Source: Flavobacteriales bacterium
GTDB lineage: Bacteria > Bacteroidota > Bacteroidia > Flavobacteriales > Parvicellaceae
Direction: 5' to 3'
DNA length: 7,489 nucleotides
Assembly (NCBI GenBank): GCA_014239715.1
Contig: JAAZYJ010000169.1
Location: 1-7,489, forward strand
The translations under genes were made by a program, and so were the position numbers. The number at the start of each line of letters is the position of its first letter. The stretch's first letter is position 1. Below the pieces are notes generated by a model that did no database searches, had not been told where the DNA came from, and saw only the letters and a program-made list of their open reading frames with translations. Shown in pieces: positions 1-5,954 of this stretch.

Positions 1-1553
1 CCAACGGGAGCTAATGACGGATGAAATGCTCCTGCAACCACAGGTGCTGATGCAGCGCCTCCCACATTGGCCTGGCTTCCGACCGCCGCAAAGAAATAAG
101 GTGCTTTGACCAGCTTGGCTACTACCAATAGGAGGATCCCATGGATACTGATCCAGATCAGCCCGATAATGATCAGGAACTTGAAGGTTTGCCAGTTGGC
201 AATGAGCTGCTCGATGTCCATTTTCATCCCGATGGTCGCTACCAGTATGTAAATAAAGATACTGCCGACTCTGGAGGCTCCGACACCTTCCATTTTCTTG
301 GCTCTCGTGAATGAAAGCAAAACACCGAATACAGTTGCTAGAACAACGATCCAGAAAAATCCGGAACCAAGGAAAGACAAATACGGGTTGTCAATAATGC
401 TCTTAAAAAATGGTCCCAGAAACTCAGCGCAGACATGTGCCAGTCCGATGACCATGAACACGACACCAAGCATGATCATAACATCCTTGAAGGTAGGGAT
501 CTTAGAAACTGACGTGCTGTAAGATTGCATCTTGTCCTGCAGTGCATCAATGGCCGTATTATCCGCTTTCAGCCACCGGTCCATCTTTTTTCGTTTCCCG
601 ATGCCAAAGAGGATCAGCGACATGAATATGTTAGCGATGAATACATCTACAATGATCATCTGGCTGAAGATCGTATCACCAACATCGTTGATCTCTTTCA
701 TCGCTGTTTGGTTGGCACCTCCTCCGATCCAGCTGCCCGCAACGGTCGATAACCCTCTCCATATTTCTTCACCGGCAGCAGCTTGCAATACTTCCGGAAA
801 CCAGGAAGCGCATAGCCACAGGGCAATTGGCCCCCCAATGATGATCCCCACTGTTGCCGTAAAGAACATGATCAATGCTTTTGGTCCTAATCGTATAATT
901 CCCTTCAGATCAATGCTCAGACACAACAATACCAGTGCCGCAGGAAGCAAATAATTTTTGGCCATCCCATAAAGCCCGGAAACATGGCTGTTGATCACAT
1001 CAAAGCTGTTGAAGATCGACGGGATGAAATAACAAAGTAAAAGAGCCGGAACGATTGAATAGAACTTGGTTAACCGTTTCAGCTTTGAGGTCCAGAAAAT
1101 AAAGGCGAGTATTGCCAGCAGTAGGCCGAATACGATGGCGTCGTTCTCAAATACCGGCCGGGTATCGCTTAAACAAAAATCAATCTTACTTGTGCCTGAA
1201 AACGGCAGCTCTTCTACACTTGTAAACTTTATAGTATGGTCACCTTCACCAAGTCCTTGGATCAAAACAGGATCAAGGGAGGCTAATGGAATGGAAAGAC
1301 TATCAATGTTGAGCACGAGATCTTCAGGAACCTGATTTTCAAGGTCCAGCTGTGAGAATTGCAACAAAAATCCATCAGTTTCATCTGCAAAGTAATTTTT
1401 ATTGTGTTTGGTCGGGCTGATGATAGATATGCCTGATCCAAATTCGCCTTTAAGTGCCTTGAATTCTGCAGGTGCGATCTGTTTTACCTGCTGCCCCAAA
1501 GTTGGAAAGGTGATCAGAACGATCAAACAAGTGAATAAAATGGGTCTAAACAT
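1..1553 (-). CDS. DUF819 family integral membrane protein with exported N-terminal domain (partial, C-terminus off window)
   Basis: 517 codons are visible from an ATG at 1553 and the frame stays open to the left edge. Residues 1-20 are a signal peptide (hydrophobic core, then TLGQQ). Residues about 21-137 are soluble and look beta-rich, without hydrophobic helices. From about residue 139 (AIVFGLLLAILAFIFW) there follow roughly ten membrane helices matching the DUF819 (YjcL-like) family. Two glycine-rich segments lie in equivalent positions of the two halves: GSWIGGGANQ (residues 273-282) and GSQANVGGAA (492-501). This is what an inverted-repeat transporter fold with broken helices would show. 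I recall DUF819 as related to the cation/proton antiporter and bile-acid symporter superfamily, but its substrate is unknown. Family members I know are about 400 residues and start near the first helix, so the exported domain is an addition. About 15-25 residues are probably missing at the C-terminus. The start overlaps the stop of the DinB-like gene by 8 nt (ATGTTTAG), so translation is probably coupled. Confidence 0.85.
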   Translation of the reverse strand, partial: MFRPILFTCLIVLITFPTLGQQVKQIAPAEFKALKGEFGSGISIISPTKHNKNYFADETDGFLLQFSQLDLENQVPEDLVLNIDSLSIPLASLDPVLIQGLGEGDHTIKFTSVEELPFSGTSKIDFCLSDTRPVFENDAIVFGLLLAILAFIFWTSKLKRLTKFYSIVPALLLCYFIPSIFNSFDVINSHVSGLYGMAKNYLLPAALVLLCLSIDLKGIIRLGPKALIMFFTATVGIIIGGPIALWLCASWFPEVLQAAAGEEIWRGLSTVAGSWIGGGANQTAMKEINDVGDTIFSQMIIVDVFIANIFMSLILFGIGKRKKMDRWLKADNTAIDALQDKMQSYSTSVSKIPTFKDVMIMLGVVFMVIGLAHVCAEFLGPFFKSIIDNPYLSFLGSGFFWIVVLATVFGVLLSFTRAKKMEGVGASRVGSIFIYILVATIGMKMDIEQLIANWQTFKFLIIIGLIWISIHGILLLVVAKLVKAPYFFAAVGSQANVGGAASAPVVAGAFHPSLAPV

Positions 1554-2070
1554 TTTCGAATGATTGTATGATTCGTATGATTTGTTTTTCATGATGGTTC
1601 ATGTGATCGTTTATGAAGTGTAGTGTTTGTTCTGCGTTCAGATAGCCTGCTATAGGATGTCTGAAAATCTCTTTTTTGTAAAGAGACGGATCCAAACCAA
1701 TAAATAGGTCATTCAGTGTTTCTCTGGTTTTGTTCCAGGCTTTCAAACTTTTTTCTTTGGAGCTGTTGGACGGAACCGGAAGGACTGAAGGGGCTTTAAA
1801 TCGTTTGTTGGATTTTAAAGCTAGCTTCAACGCAGTGGCATTGAGCTGATTTTTAACGCCCGAATCTTTCAAATTCTTACCCCCCTGTATTTTTTTTGAA
1901 ATGTATAGCGCGGTTCCCGTTTCGGCACTGATCAGATGGTTAACAACCTGTGATACTGACCATCCTCCGCCAACAGGTACTTTGGTAAACTCTTCTTCAG
2001 TCAGCACTTCCAGCACCTGGAGGATCTCTGCTCGGTTTGATTCGGATTTATTTAATAGCTTTTGTATCAT
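1546..2070 (-). CDS. DinB/YfiT-like putative metal-dependent protein
   Basis: This 174-residue protein has the length and motifs of the DinB/YfiT four-helix-bundle family. The three histidines that bind a divalent metal in YfiT are recognisable: H45 in WSVSQVVNHL, and H156 and H160 in HFINDHMNHHEKQI (spacing HxxxH, followed by the usual Gln-Ile). W37 and G34-G36 precede the first helix histidine as is common in the family. Known members include bacillithiol or mycothiol S-transferases and many of unknown activity. Nothing here indicates which thiol or substrate is used. It is soluble, with no signal peptide. I chose ATG at 2070, which lies 4 nt after the stop of the DksA-like gene. A GTG at 2088 in the same frame would add six residues (MPQDRS) and overlap that gene by 14 nt. 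Neither start has a convincing Shine-Dalgarno sequence. Family assignment is fairly secure, function is not. Confidence 0.8.
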   Translation of the reverse strand: MIQKLLNKSESNRAEILQVLEVLTEEEFTKVPVGGGWSVSQVVNHLISAETGTALYISKKIQGGKNLKDSGVKNQLNATALKLALKSNKRFKAPSVLPVPSNSSKEKSLKAWNKTRETLNDLFIGLDPSLYKKEIFRHPIAGYLNAEQTLHFINDHMNHHEKQIIRIIQSFENV

Positions 2071-2074
2071 AGAT

Positions 2075-2410
2075 CTATCTTGAGGCACATCGGATGCACT
2101 TGTTACTTTCCGGCATCAGCAGCAATCTTCCTTGCTGTATGGTCTGGCCACAAACGGAACAGGAACCAAAAATATCCTCATAAACCTGAGTCGATGCATA
2201 CTTCAATTTTTTCAACTTATTCTGGGAAGCACGAAGTGCCGCTTCATTCACACTTTTGTTATTAATGGCATCCATTCGGCTGACCCTTCCGATCGCATTT
2301 TCCGGTGAAATGGGCTTGGTCAGCTTTTTAAGGTCTTCAATTTTTTCATTTTCACGTGAGATCAGTTCCTGAATTTTATTGTGCAATATATCCCTTTGTT
2401 CCTTTTTCAT
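2075..2410 (-). CDS. DksA/TraR-family C4 zinc-finger protein
   Basis: This 111-residue protein has the DksA/TraR layout: a basic/acidic helix (residues about 1-30), a loop, a second helix (about 50-80) and a C-terminal four-cysteine zinc finger with C84-x2-C87 and C105-x2-C108 (FGSCSVCG and NKCIRCA). Such proteins enter the RNA polymerase secondary channel and alter initiation, with or without ppGpp. It is shorter than E. coli DksA (151 residues) and nearer in size to TraR-like members. The loop reads SPENAIGRVSRMDA. I do not see the DxxDxA tip signature of E. coli DksA, so action on polymerase is inferred from the fold only. The ATG at 2410 sits 2 nt after the phosphatase stop, which points to translational coupling. 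An upstream in-frame TTG at 2416 is possible but less likely. The four cysteines appear intact. Confidence 0.85.
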   Translation of the reverse strand: MKKEQRDILHNKIQELISRENEKIEDLKKLTKPISPENAIGRVSRMDAINNKSVNEAALRASQNKLKKLKYASTQVYEDIFGSCSVCGQTIQQGRLLLMPESNKCIRCASR

Positions 2411-2412
2411 GC

Positions 2413-3930
2413 TCAAATACCGAACCCAACTACCAAAACGTCATCAACCTGTTCTATAGCTCCTTTCCAGGACTCAAGAGCGTTTTTCAGTTCTTCCGAT
2501 TGCTGTAAGGCACTTTTTGAGTGAATTTCAATGAGCAATTTTTTGAAGCTTTTATTCATAAATTTCTTTCCTTTCTCGCCTCCAAACTGATCCGGAAAAC
2601 CATCCGAAAAAATATAGAAAAAATCCCCTTTGGTGATCATCACTTCCTGAGTTCTAAATTTAGACTTATTATACGACGTGCCACCTCCAATTGGAAAGCG
2701 ATCACCTTTATATTCCTGTAGCTGACCGTTGCTGATCTTAATTAGAGGTCTCATTGCACCGGCATAAAGCAGCTTCTGTCCGGATAGGTCGATGGTGCAA
2801 ACGGAGATGTCCATCCCGTCTTTACTTTCAGCGATCTGAGTGGTGTATTTTTCAAATGCTTTTTGAATTCCAAGGTCGAGCTGGTCAAGGATTTCGCCGG
2901 GGTTGGTAACGTCGCGATGATTCACGATTTCGTTGAGAAGTGAAGTGCCGATCATACTCATCAAAGCACCCGGGACACCATGGCCGGTGCAATCAGAAGC
3001 AATAATTATGAGCTTATCATCAAGCTCTGAGTACCAGTAAAAATCTCCTGAAACAACATCTCTGGGGTTGAAAAAGACAAACGAATTAGGTAATGCGGAG
3101 GAAATGTACTCCAAAGACGGCAGAATAGCGTCCTGGATCTTCTTAGCATAATTGATAGAATCAGTGATGTCTTTGTTCTTTTCTTCAATGATCAATTTTG
3201 ATGCGATCAGGTCCTTGGTCATTTCCTCCTCTTTGGAAAGGATCTTTCTGATCGATCTGATGATAAAATACGCTAAAATGGAAATGAACAGTAATGAAAA
3301 GCACGAGGACCAAAGGATCTGATTGTTTACTCGGTTAATGAAGGCATTGAACTTTTCATCCACCTCGACCACTCCAACAACCTCCCCGTTGTAGTTTGTA
3401 AACGGATGGAATGCCGATATCCAGTAACCATTTTCTGATTCATATGCCGGAATTGTTGAGCCCTTGCTGTATTCGTTGACCAGAACATCAGGGAATTGCT
3501 TGTACTCATCTCGGAAGGTCTGGTCAGGCGTTGCATCACTGGAGTTTACTCCATAAAAGAACTTTGTTTCTCCTCCTTTTACGTCAACCTTGAATAGAGT
3601 ATAGACCGGTGAATTCAGGCTTGCATCGACTTCAACGTTCTTAAGGTGATGGTAGATCTTTGCGTAAATGGAATCTTGTTCTCTGGTAATGATATCCCCC
3701 TTATTTCTGTATTGCCTGAGCAGGTATTCGTGCTGATCTCCATCAATGCTCAGAGCTGTTGTTACAGCAATTCCCTGCAGTTTCTGATAGACCGCGTCTT
3801 TGTATAGCTTAACCTGATTAAAATAACCGAATACCAGAAAAAATGCTGTAATACAGATTATTCCTCCAAATATCAATATCAATATTCTTGCGGAACTATT
3901 TCTGAGTATTTTTCTAAATGACCTGAACAT
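2413..3930 (-). CDS. Membrane-anchored SpoIIE/PP2C-type serine/threonine phosphatase with extracytoplasmic sensor domain
   Basis: This 505-residue protein has an N-terminal membrane helix (about 15-36), an extracytoplasmic segment of about 165 residues, a second helix (about 206-226), a charged coiled-coil linker (about 231-270) and a C-terminal SpoIIE/PP2C domain (about 275-505). The outer segment ends in YWISAFHPFTNYNGEVVGVVEVDE, which resembles the end of a Cache-type ligand-binding domain. The linker carries the ITDSINYAKKIQDAILP stretch common before SpoIIE domains in Bacteroidota. Metal-binding acidic residues of the phosphatase are visible: D296 (SGDFYW), D313 (SDCTGHGVPGA), D374 (GMDIS), D443 (FSDGFPDQ) and D496/D497 (VDDVLVVG), so it should be active. 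Known relatives dephosphorylate serine/threonine on anti-sigma antagonists or similar switch proteins, but no such partner is encoded here. No HAMP domain is obvious. It precedes the DksA-like gene by 2 nt. ATG at 3930 is the first start; its leader is AT-rich with no Shine-Dalgarno. Confidence 0.9.
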   Translation of the reverse strand: MFRSFRKILRNSSARILILIFGGIICITAFFLVFGYFNQVKLYKDAVYQKLQGIAVTTALSIDGDQHEYLLRQYRNKGDIITREQDSIYAKIYHHLKNVEVDASLNSPVYTLFKVDVKGGETKFFYGVNSSDATPDQTFRDEYKQFPDVLVNEYSKGSTIPAYESENGYWISAFHPFTNYNGEVVGVVEVDEKFNAFINRVNNQILWSSCFSLLFISILAYFIIRSIRKILSKEEEMTKDLIASKLIIEEKNKDITDSINYAKKIQDAILPSLEYISSALPNSFVFFNPRDVVSGDFYWYSELDDKLIIIASDCTGHGVPGALMSMIGTSLLNEIVNHRDVTNPGEILDQLDLGIQKAFEKYTTQIAESKDGMDISVCTIDLSGQKLLYAGAMRPLIKISNGQLQEYKGDRFPIGGGTSYNKSKFRTQEVMITKGDFFYIFSDGFPDQFGGEKGKKFMNKSFKKLLIEIHSKSALQQSEELKNALESWKGAIEQVDDVLVVGFGI

Positions 3931-3991
3931 AAATAAAGGATAAAACTAATCAAAATTGAGCTTGGTACACGACATGGTTTGCCTGCTACAA
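3931..3991 (-). promoter_or_regulatory. Gap before the phosphatase gene; possible weak internal promoter
   Basis: This is the only spacer longer than 4 nt in the minus-strand block. Read on the minus strand it contains CAATTTTG and, shortly after, TAGTTTTA, each one base off the Bacteroidota -7 consensus TAnnTTTG. I see no TTG at the proper distance for a -33 element. A second promoter that would separate the phosphatase and downstream genes from the methyltransferase is possible but weakly supported. No stem-loop followed by a T-run was found, so a terminator is not indicated. Confidence 0.2.
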
Positions 3992-5137
3992 TCAGTTTTG
4001 TTTCTTTGTCCCCTTGTACAGATCATAACGGCGCAAGGACGCTTTAATGCCTCCGCTATACATTGGAGTCTTTGTTGTAGGTTTTAATCCTACATGTTTC
4101 AGGGCATCCAGATTTGAAGAAAACAGGTAGGCACGGAATCCCGGAAAGTGATGCTTCATCGTAGAACCAATATCTTCGTACAGCTGATCTATATTTCCAA
4201 CTTTTATACGCTCATCGAACGGCAGATTTGAAACGATAAGTCCGGATTGTTTTTCGGTTTCAACGTTTCGGAGATCACTTTGATAGAACCGAATATCTTC
4301 AAAAAAATCAGAATTGGCTTTATTGTGGCGACAGAACAAGATCATTTTCCTGTCGATGTCATATCCTTTTATATTGATCGGAGCTTTAATAATGGCTCTC
4401 TCTGCATCCTTTTTTATTGTGTCAAGCAGGTCTGGTTTAAATCCCACCCAATTCTGAAAACCATACCTTCTGTTCAGCAGGCCAGGGGCTACGTTCTTTG
4501 CGATCAGACAAGCTTCAAATAGAATTGTTCCGGAACCGCAGGCAAAATCTACTAACGGTTCGTCCACTTTGTAATTAGCCAGCTTCACAATTCCTGCTGC
4601 CAGACATTCATTCATAGGAGCCATTCCGGTTCTGTCTCTGTATCCTCTCTTGAAAAGCGCATCACCGGAAGAATTTAGCAAGAGGGTGCAGCTGTTATCG
4701 CTGATATGCAATTCAATTCTTACATCGGGTCGGTCTACCCGCACATTCGGGCGTTGCCCGTAGATGTCTCTGAAAAAATCGGCAATTGCGTCTTTAACTT
4801 TAAGAGAGGCAAACTTAGAATGCGAAAAGGCCTCAGAATACGTAGTTGCGTGTATTGAAAACGTTTGATCAAGCAGCAGGTGATCTGACCAGTTTATCTC
4901 TTTGGTTTTTCGATACAGCTCATCACTGGATTTTGCATAGAACTTTTTAACCTCCTGTAATATTGCCAACGCTGTCCTGCAGGTAAAATTCACACGATAC
5001 ATCACTTCCAGATCACCCTCGAACGCAACGGCCCTTCTTTTTATCTGAATGTTCTTACCTCCGGCATCCCGGATCTCTCCGGCAAGAACGTCTTCAAGAC
5101 CCGCAAAAGTTTTTGCTATCATTTTTAGTTTAGACAT
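3992..5137 (-). CDS. THUMP-domain class I RNA methyltransferase (RlmL/YpsC/TrmN-like)
   Basis: This 381-residue protein has an N-terminal ferredoxin-like plus THUMP RNA-binding region (about 1-155) and a Rossmann-fold methyltransferase domain (about 165-375). Family landmarks are LLLNSSGDALFKRGYR (152-167), RTGMAPMNECLAA (169-181), SAM-binding motif I VDFACGSGT (196-204), GYDID (258-262) and catalytic motif IV SNLPFDER (303-310). Characterised relatives make N2-methylguanosine: the N-terminal half of RlmL acts at 23S rRNA G2445, TrmN/Trm14 at tRNA G6. The length fits single-domain bacterial members, without the second methyltransferase domain found in E. coli RlmL. Two motifs differ from the usual forms: DFACGSGT instead of DPxCGSGT, and NLPF instead of NPPY. 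NLPY occurs in the active rRNA methyltransferase KsgA, so activity is plausible, but the target RNA is uncertain. The start (ATG 5137) lies 3 nt after the upstream stop, indicating co-transcription. The fold call is strong, the exact substrate is not. Confidence 0.88.
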   Translation of the reverse strand: MSKLKMIAKTFAGLEDVLAGEIRDAGGKNIQIKRRAVAFEGDLEVMYRVNFTCRTALAILQEVKKFYAKSSDELYRKTKEINWSDHLLLDQTFSIHATTYSEAFSHSKFASLKVKDAIADFFRDIYGQRPNVRVDRPDVRIELHISDNSCTLLLNSSGDALFKRGYRDRTGMAPMNECLAAGIVKLANYKVDEPLVDFACGSGTILFEACLIAKNVAPGLLNRRYGFQNWVGFKPDLLDTIKKDAERAIIKAPINIKGYDIDRKMILFCRHNKANSDFFEDIRFYQSDLRNVETEKQSGLIVSNLPFDERIKVGNIDQLYEDIGSTMKHHFPGFRAYLFSSNLDALKHVGLKPTTKTPMYSGGIKASLRRYDLYKGTKKQN

Positions 5138-5140
5138 ACT

Positions 5141-5854
5141 TCATTCGTTTAATAGGTTCTGACTTTGGCTACCCTCTGAGCTTTGATCATTTTCGTCATC
5201 TTCATCATCGACGACCTCGTATTCATCAAATTGATTGCTGTCAGAATGTGGAGCAGTAGATCCATTAGCTTTCTTAGAGCCACCTGAGATCACATCTAAA
5301 ATTTTTCCTGAGGCAGACATTCCCTGAATCAAGATCTGAATTAAGAATACTGCTCCCACAACACCAAATATGAAATTTAATATCACGGTATCATAGATTG
5401 CCACGATCTTTGCGTAGAACCATGAATTTATCTGGTTATCAGCAATTTGTGGATACAGTACTGTCGTTCCGTACAAGAGCAATGTCATGACGATCAGTAT
5501 CCATTGAACGGTATTGTTCCTTTTCTCGTCCGGAGCTGAAAACCGGCCGTTTATCGTGGAAAGAACATTCCTTTTTTTATGGAGTTTACTCACCAGGTAA
5601 AAGTAAAGTACGATCCCCCCAAGCGCCATAAAAGCATAGCTGCTTGAATCGCGTTCGGTGACATTGAACGGTTTGAACACATTCATTGCTGTAAGAGAAG
5701 CTAGGAAATAATAGCCTGCTGCTTGCAAAAGTGTTGTTTCTACACCGGATTGATTCCCGCGAACAGTCTTGTACAAGAAAGTAACCAAGCCCCATAACAA
5801 ACCAAAAATGGTATAGATTATGCCTAGATAGAATATGAACTTAAAAATTTCCAT
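5141..5854 (-). CDS. Hypothetical multi-pass membrane protein with acidic C-terminal tail
   Basis: I do not recognise this 237-residue protein. It has about five hydrophobic helices: residues 4-28, 41-60, 73-89, 117-134 and 149-177. A basic loop (KLHKKRNVLSTINGRF, about 90-105) separates helices 3 and 4. The last about 55 residues are hydrophilic, with a Gly/Ser-rich stretch (189-207), then a strongly acidic run (DEYEVVDDEDDEND, 210-223) and a Ser/Gln-rich end. By the positive-inside rule the basic loop would be cytoplasmic, which with five helices puts N- and C-termini on opposite sides and the acidic tail outside the cytoplasm, but the helix count is uncertain. There is no signal peptide cleavage site or catalytic motif. 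It is the first gene of the minus-strand block, 3 nt before the RNA methyltransferase. A perfect -7 box lies about 20 nt upstream. ATG at 5854 is the only sensible start. Confidence 0.8.
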   Translation of the reverse strand: MEIFKFIFYLGIIYTIFGLLWGLVTFLYKTVRGNQSGVETTLLQAAGYYFLASLTAMNVFKPFNVTERDSSSYAFMALGGIVLYFYLVSKLHKKRNVLSTINGRFSAPDEKRNNTVQWILIVMTLLLYGTTVLYPQIADNQINSWFYAKIVAIYDTVILNFIFGVVGAVFLIQILIQGMSASGKILDVISGGSKKANGSTAPHSDSNQFDEYEVVDDEDDENDQSSEGSQSQNLLNE

Positions 5855-5873
5855 TAGCTACACTCGAGTTGCA

Positions 5874-5881
5874 CAAAAGTA
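5874..5881 (-). promoter_or_regulatory. Bacteroidota-type -7 promoter element for the minus-strand block
   Basis: On the minus strand these bases read TACTTTTG, a full match to the Bacteroidota primary sigma -7 consensus TAnnTTTG. Transcription would start only some 10-15 nt before the ATG at 5854, giving a short leader. I do not see a TTG -33 element at the usual 17-23 nt spacing, so strength may be low or depend on an activator. Confidence 0.5.
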
Positions 5882-5891
5882 ATAATCTGTT

Positions 5892-5916
5892 GGGAGGGGT
5901 ATGCTGAATAGGGAGG
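5892..5916. repeat. GGGAGG direct repeat, two copies 19 nt apart
   Basis: GGGAGG occurs at 5892-5897 and again at 5911-5916, each shortly followed by T. Start-to-start spacing of 19 nt is near two helical turns, as expected for tandem protein sites, but six bases twice can arise by chance. Neither copy is a ribosome site for the chosen peptidase start, being about 40-60 nt away. Confidence 0.25.
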
Positions 5917-5928
5917 TAATAATTATTA
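5917..5928. repeat. 12-nt perfect palindrome (possible operator)
   Basis: TAATAATTATTA is its own reverse complement and sits near the middle of the divergent intergenic region, directly after the second GGGAGG copy. It overlaps TAAATTCG (5927-5934), a one-mismatch -7 box on the plus strand that could serve the peptidase gene. The placement suits a repressor or activator site, but the stretch is purely A/T, so chance is a real alternative. Confidence 0.35.
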
Positions 5929-5954
5929 AATTCGTCACGAACAAAATAAATGAC

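Larger units (their letters stand above)
1..5854 (-). other. Probable six-gene operon
   Basis: Six genes run in the same direction with junctions of 3, 61, 2, 4 and -8 nt (in transcription order), and no terminator-like hairpin was seen between them. The tight spacing supports one transcript starting near 5865, perhaps with a second start in the 61-nt gap before the phosphatase. The block may continue past the left edge. Confidence 0.7.
5855..5954. other. Divergent intergenic region
   Basis: These 100 nt separate the start of the minus-strand gene block (5854) from the start of the peptidase gene (5955), so they must hold promoters for both directions. It contains a -7 box for the minus strand, a 12-nt palindrome, a GGGAGG direct repeat and an A-rich leader just before the peptidase ATG. 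I found no complete small gene and no RNA gene in it. Confidence 0.85.

Noticed and set aside
298..1335. Several plus-strand open frames (298-522, 525-752, 532-954, 1066-1335)
   Set aside because: They lie antisense to the DUF819 gene, whose long open minus frame has clear membrane helices and motifs. Their translations are low-complexity and Ser/Pro/Met-rich with no domain pattern.
1901..2721. Plus-strand frames at 1901-2083, 2062-2265 and 2521-2721
   Set aside because: They are antisense to the DinB-like, DksA-like and phosphatase genes respectively, and their translations show no recognisable domain pattern.
3006..3539. Minus-strand frames at 3006-3188 and 3327-3539
   Set aside because: These are alternative-frame shadows inside the phosphatase gene.
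3931..3991. Terminator between the methyltransferase and phosphatase genes
   Set aside because: I found no stable inverted repeat followed by a T-run on the minus strand.
4247..4522. Plus-strand 91-residue frame
   Set aside because: It is antisense to the RNA methyltransferase, whose frame carries family motifs throughout.
5586..5795. Minus-strand 69-residue frame
   Set aside because: It is an out-of-frame reading within the five-helix membrane protein gene.
5862..5869. ACTCGAGT palindrome as an operator
   Set aside because: Eight bases only, with no extension of symmetry on either side; too short to claim alone.
5901..5954. In-frame upstream ATG at 5901 preceded by GGGAGG, as peptidase start
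   Set aside because: It would put 18 extra residues (MLNREVIIIKFVTNKIND) before a typical Lys-Lys signal peptide start. Bacteroidota rarely depend on Shine-Dalgarno sites, so ATG 5955 is more likely.
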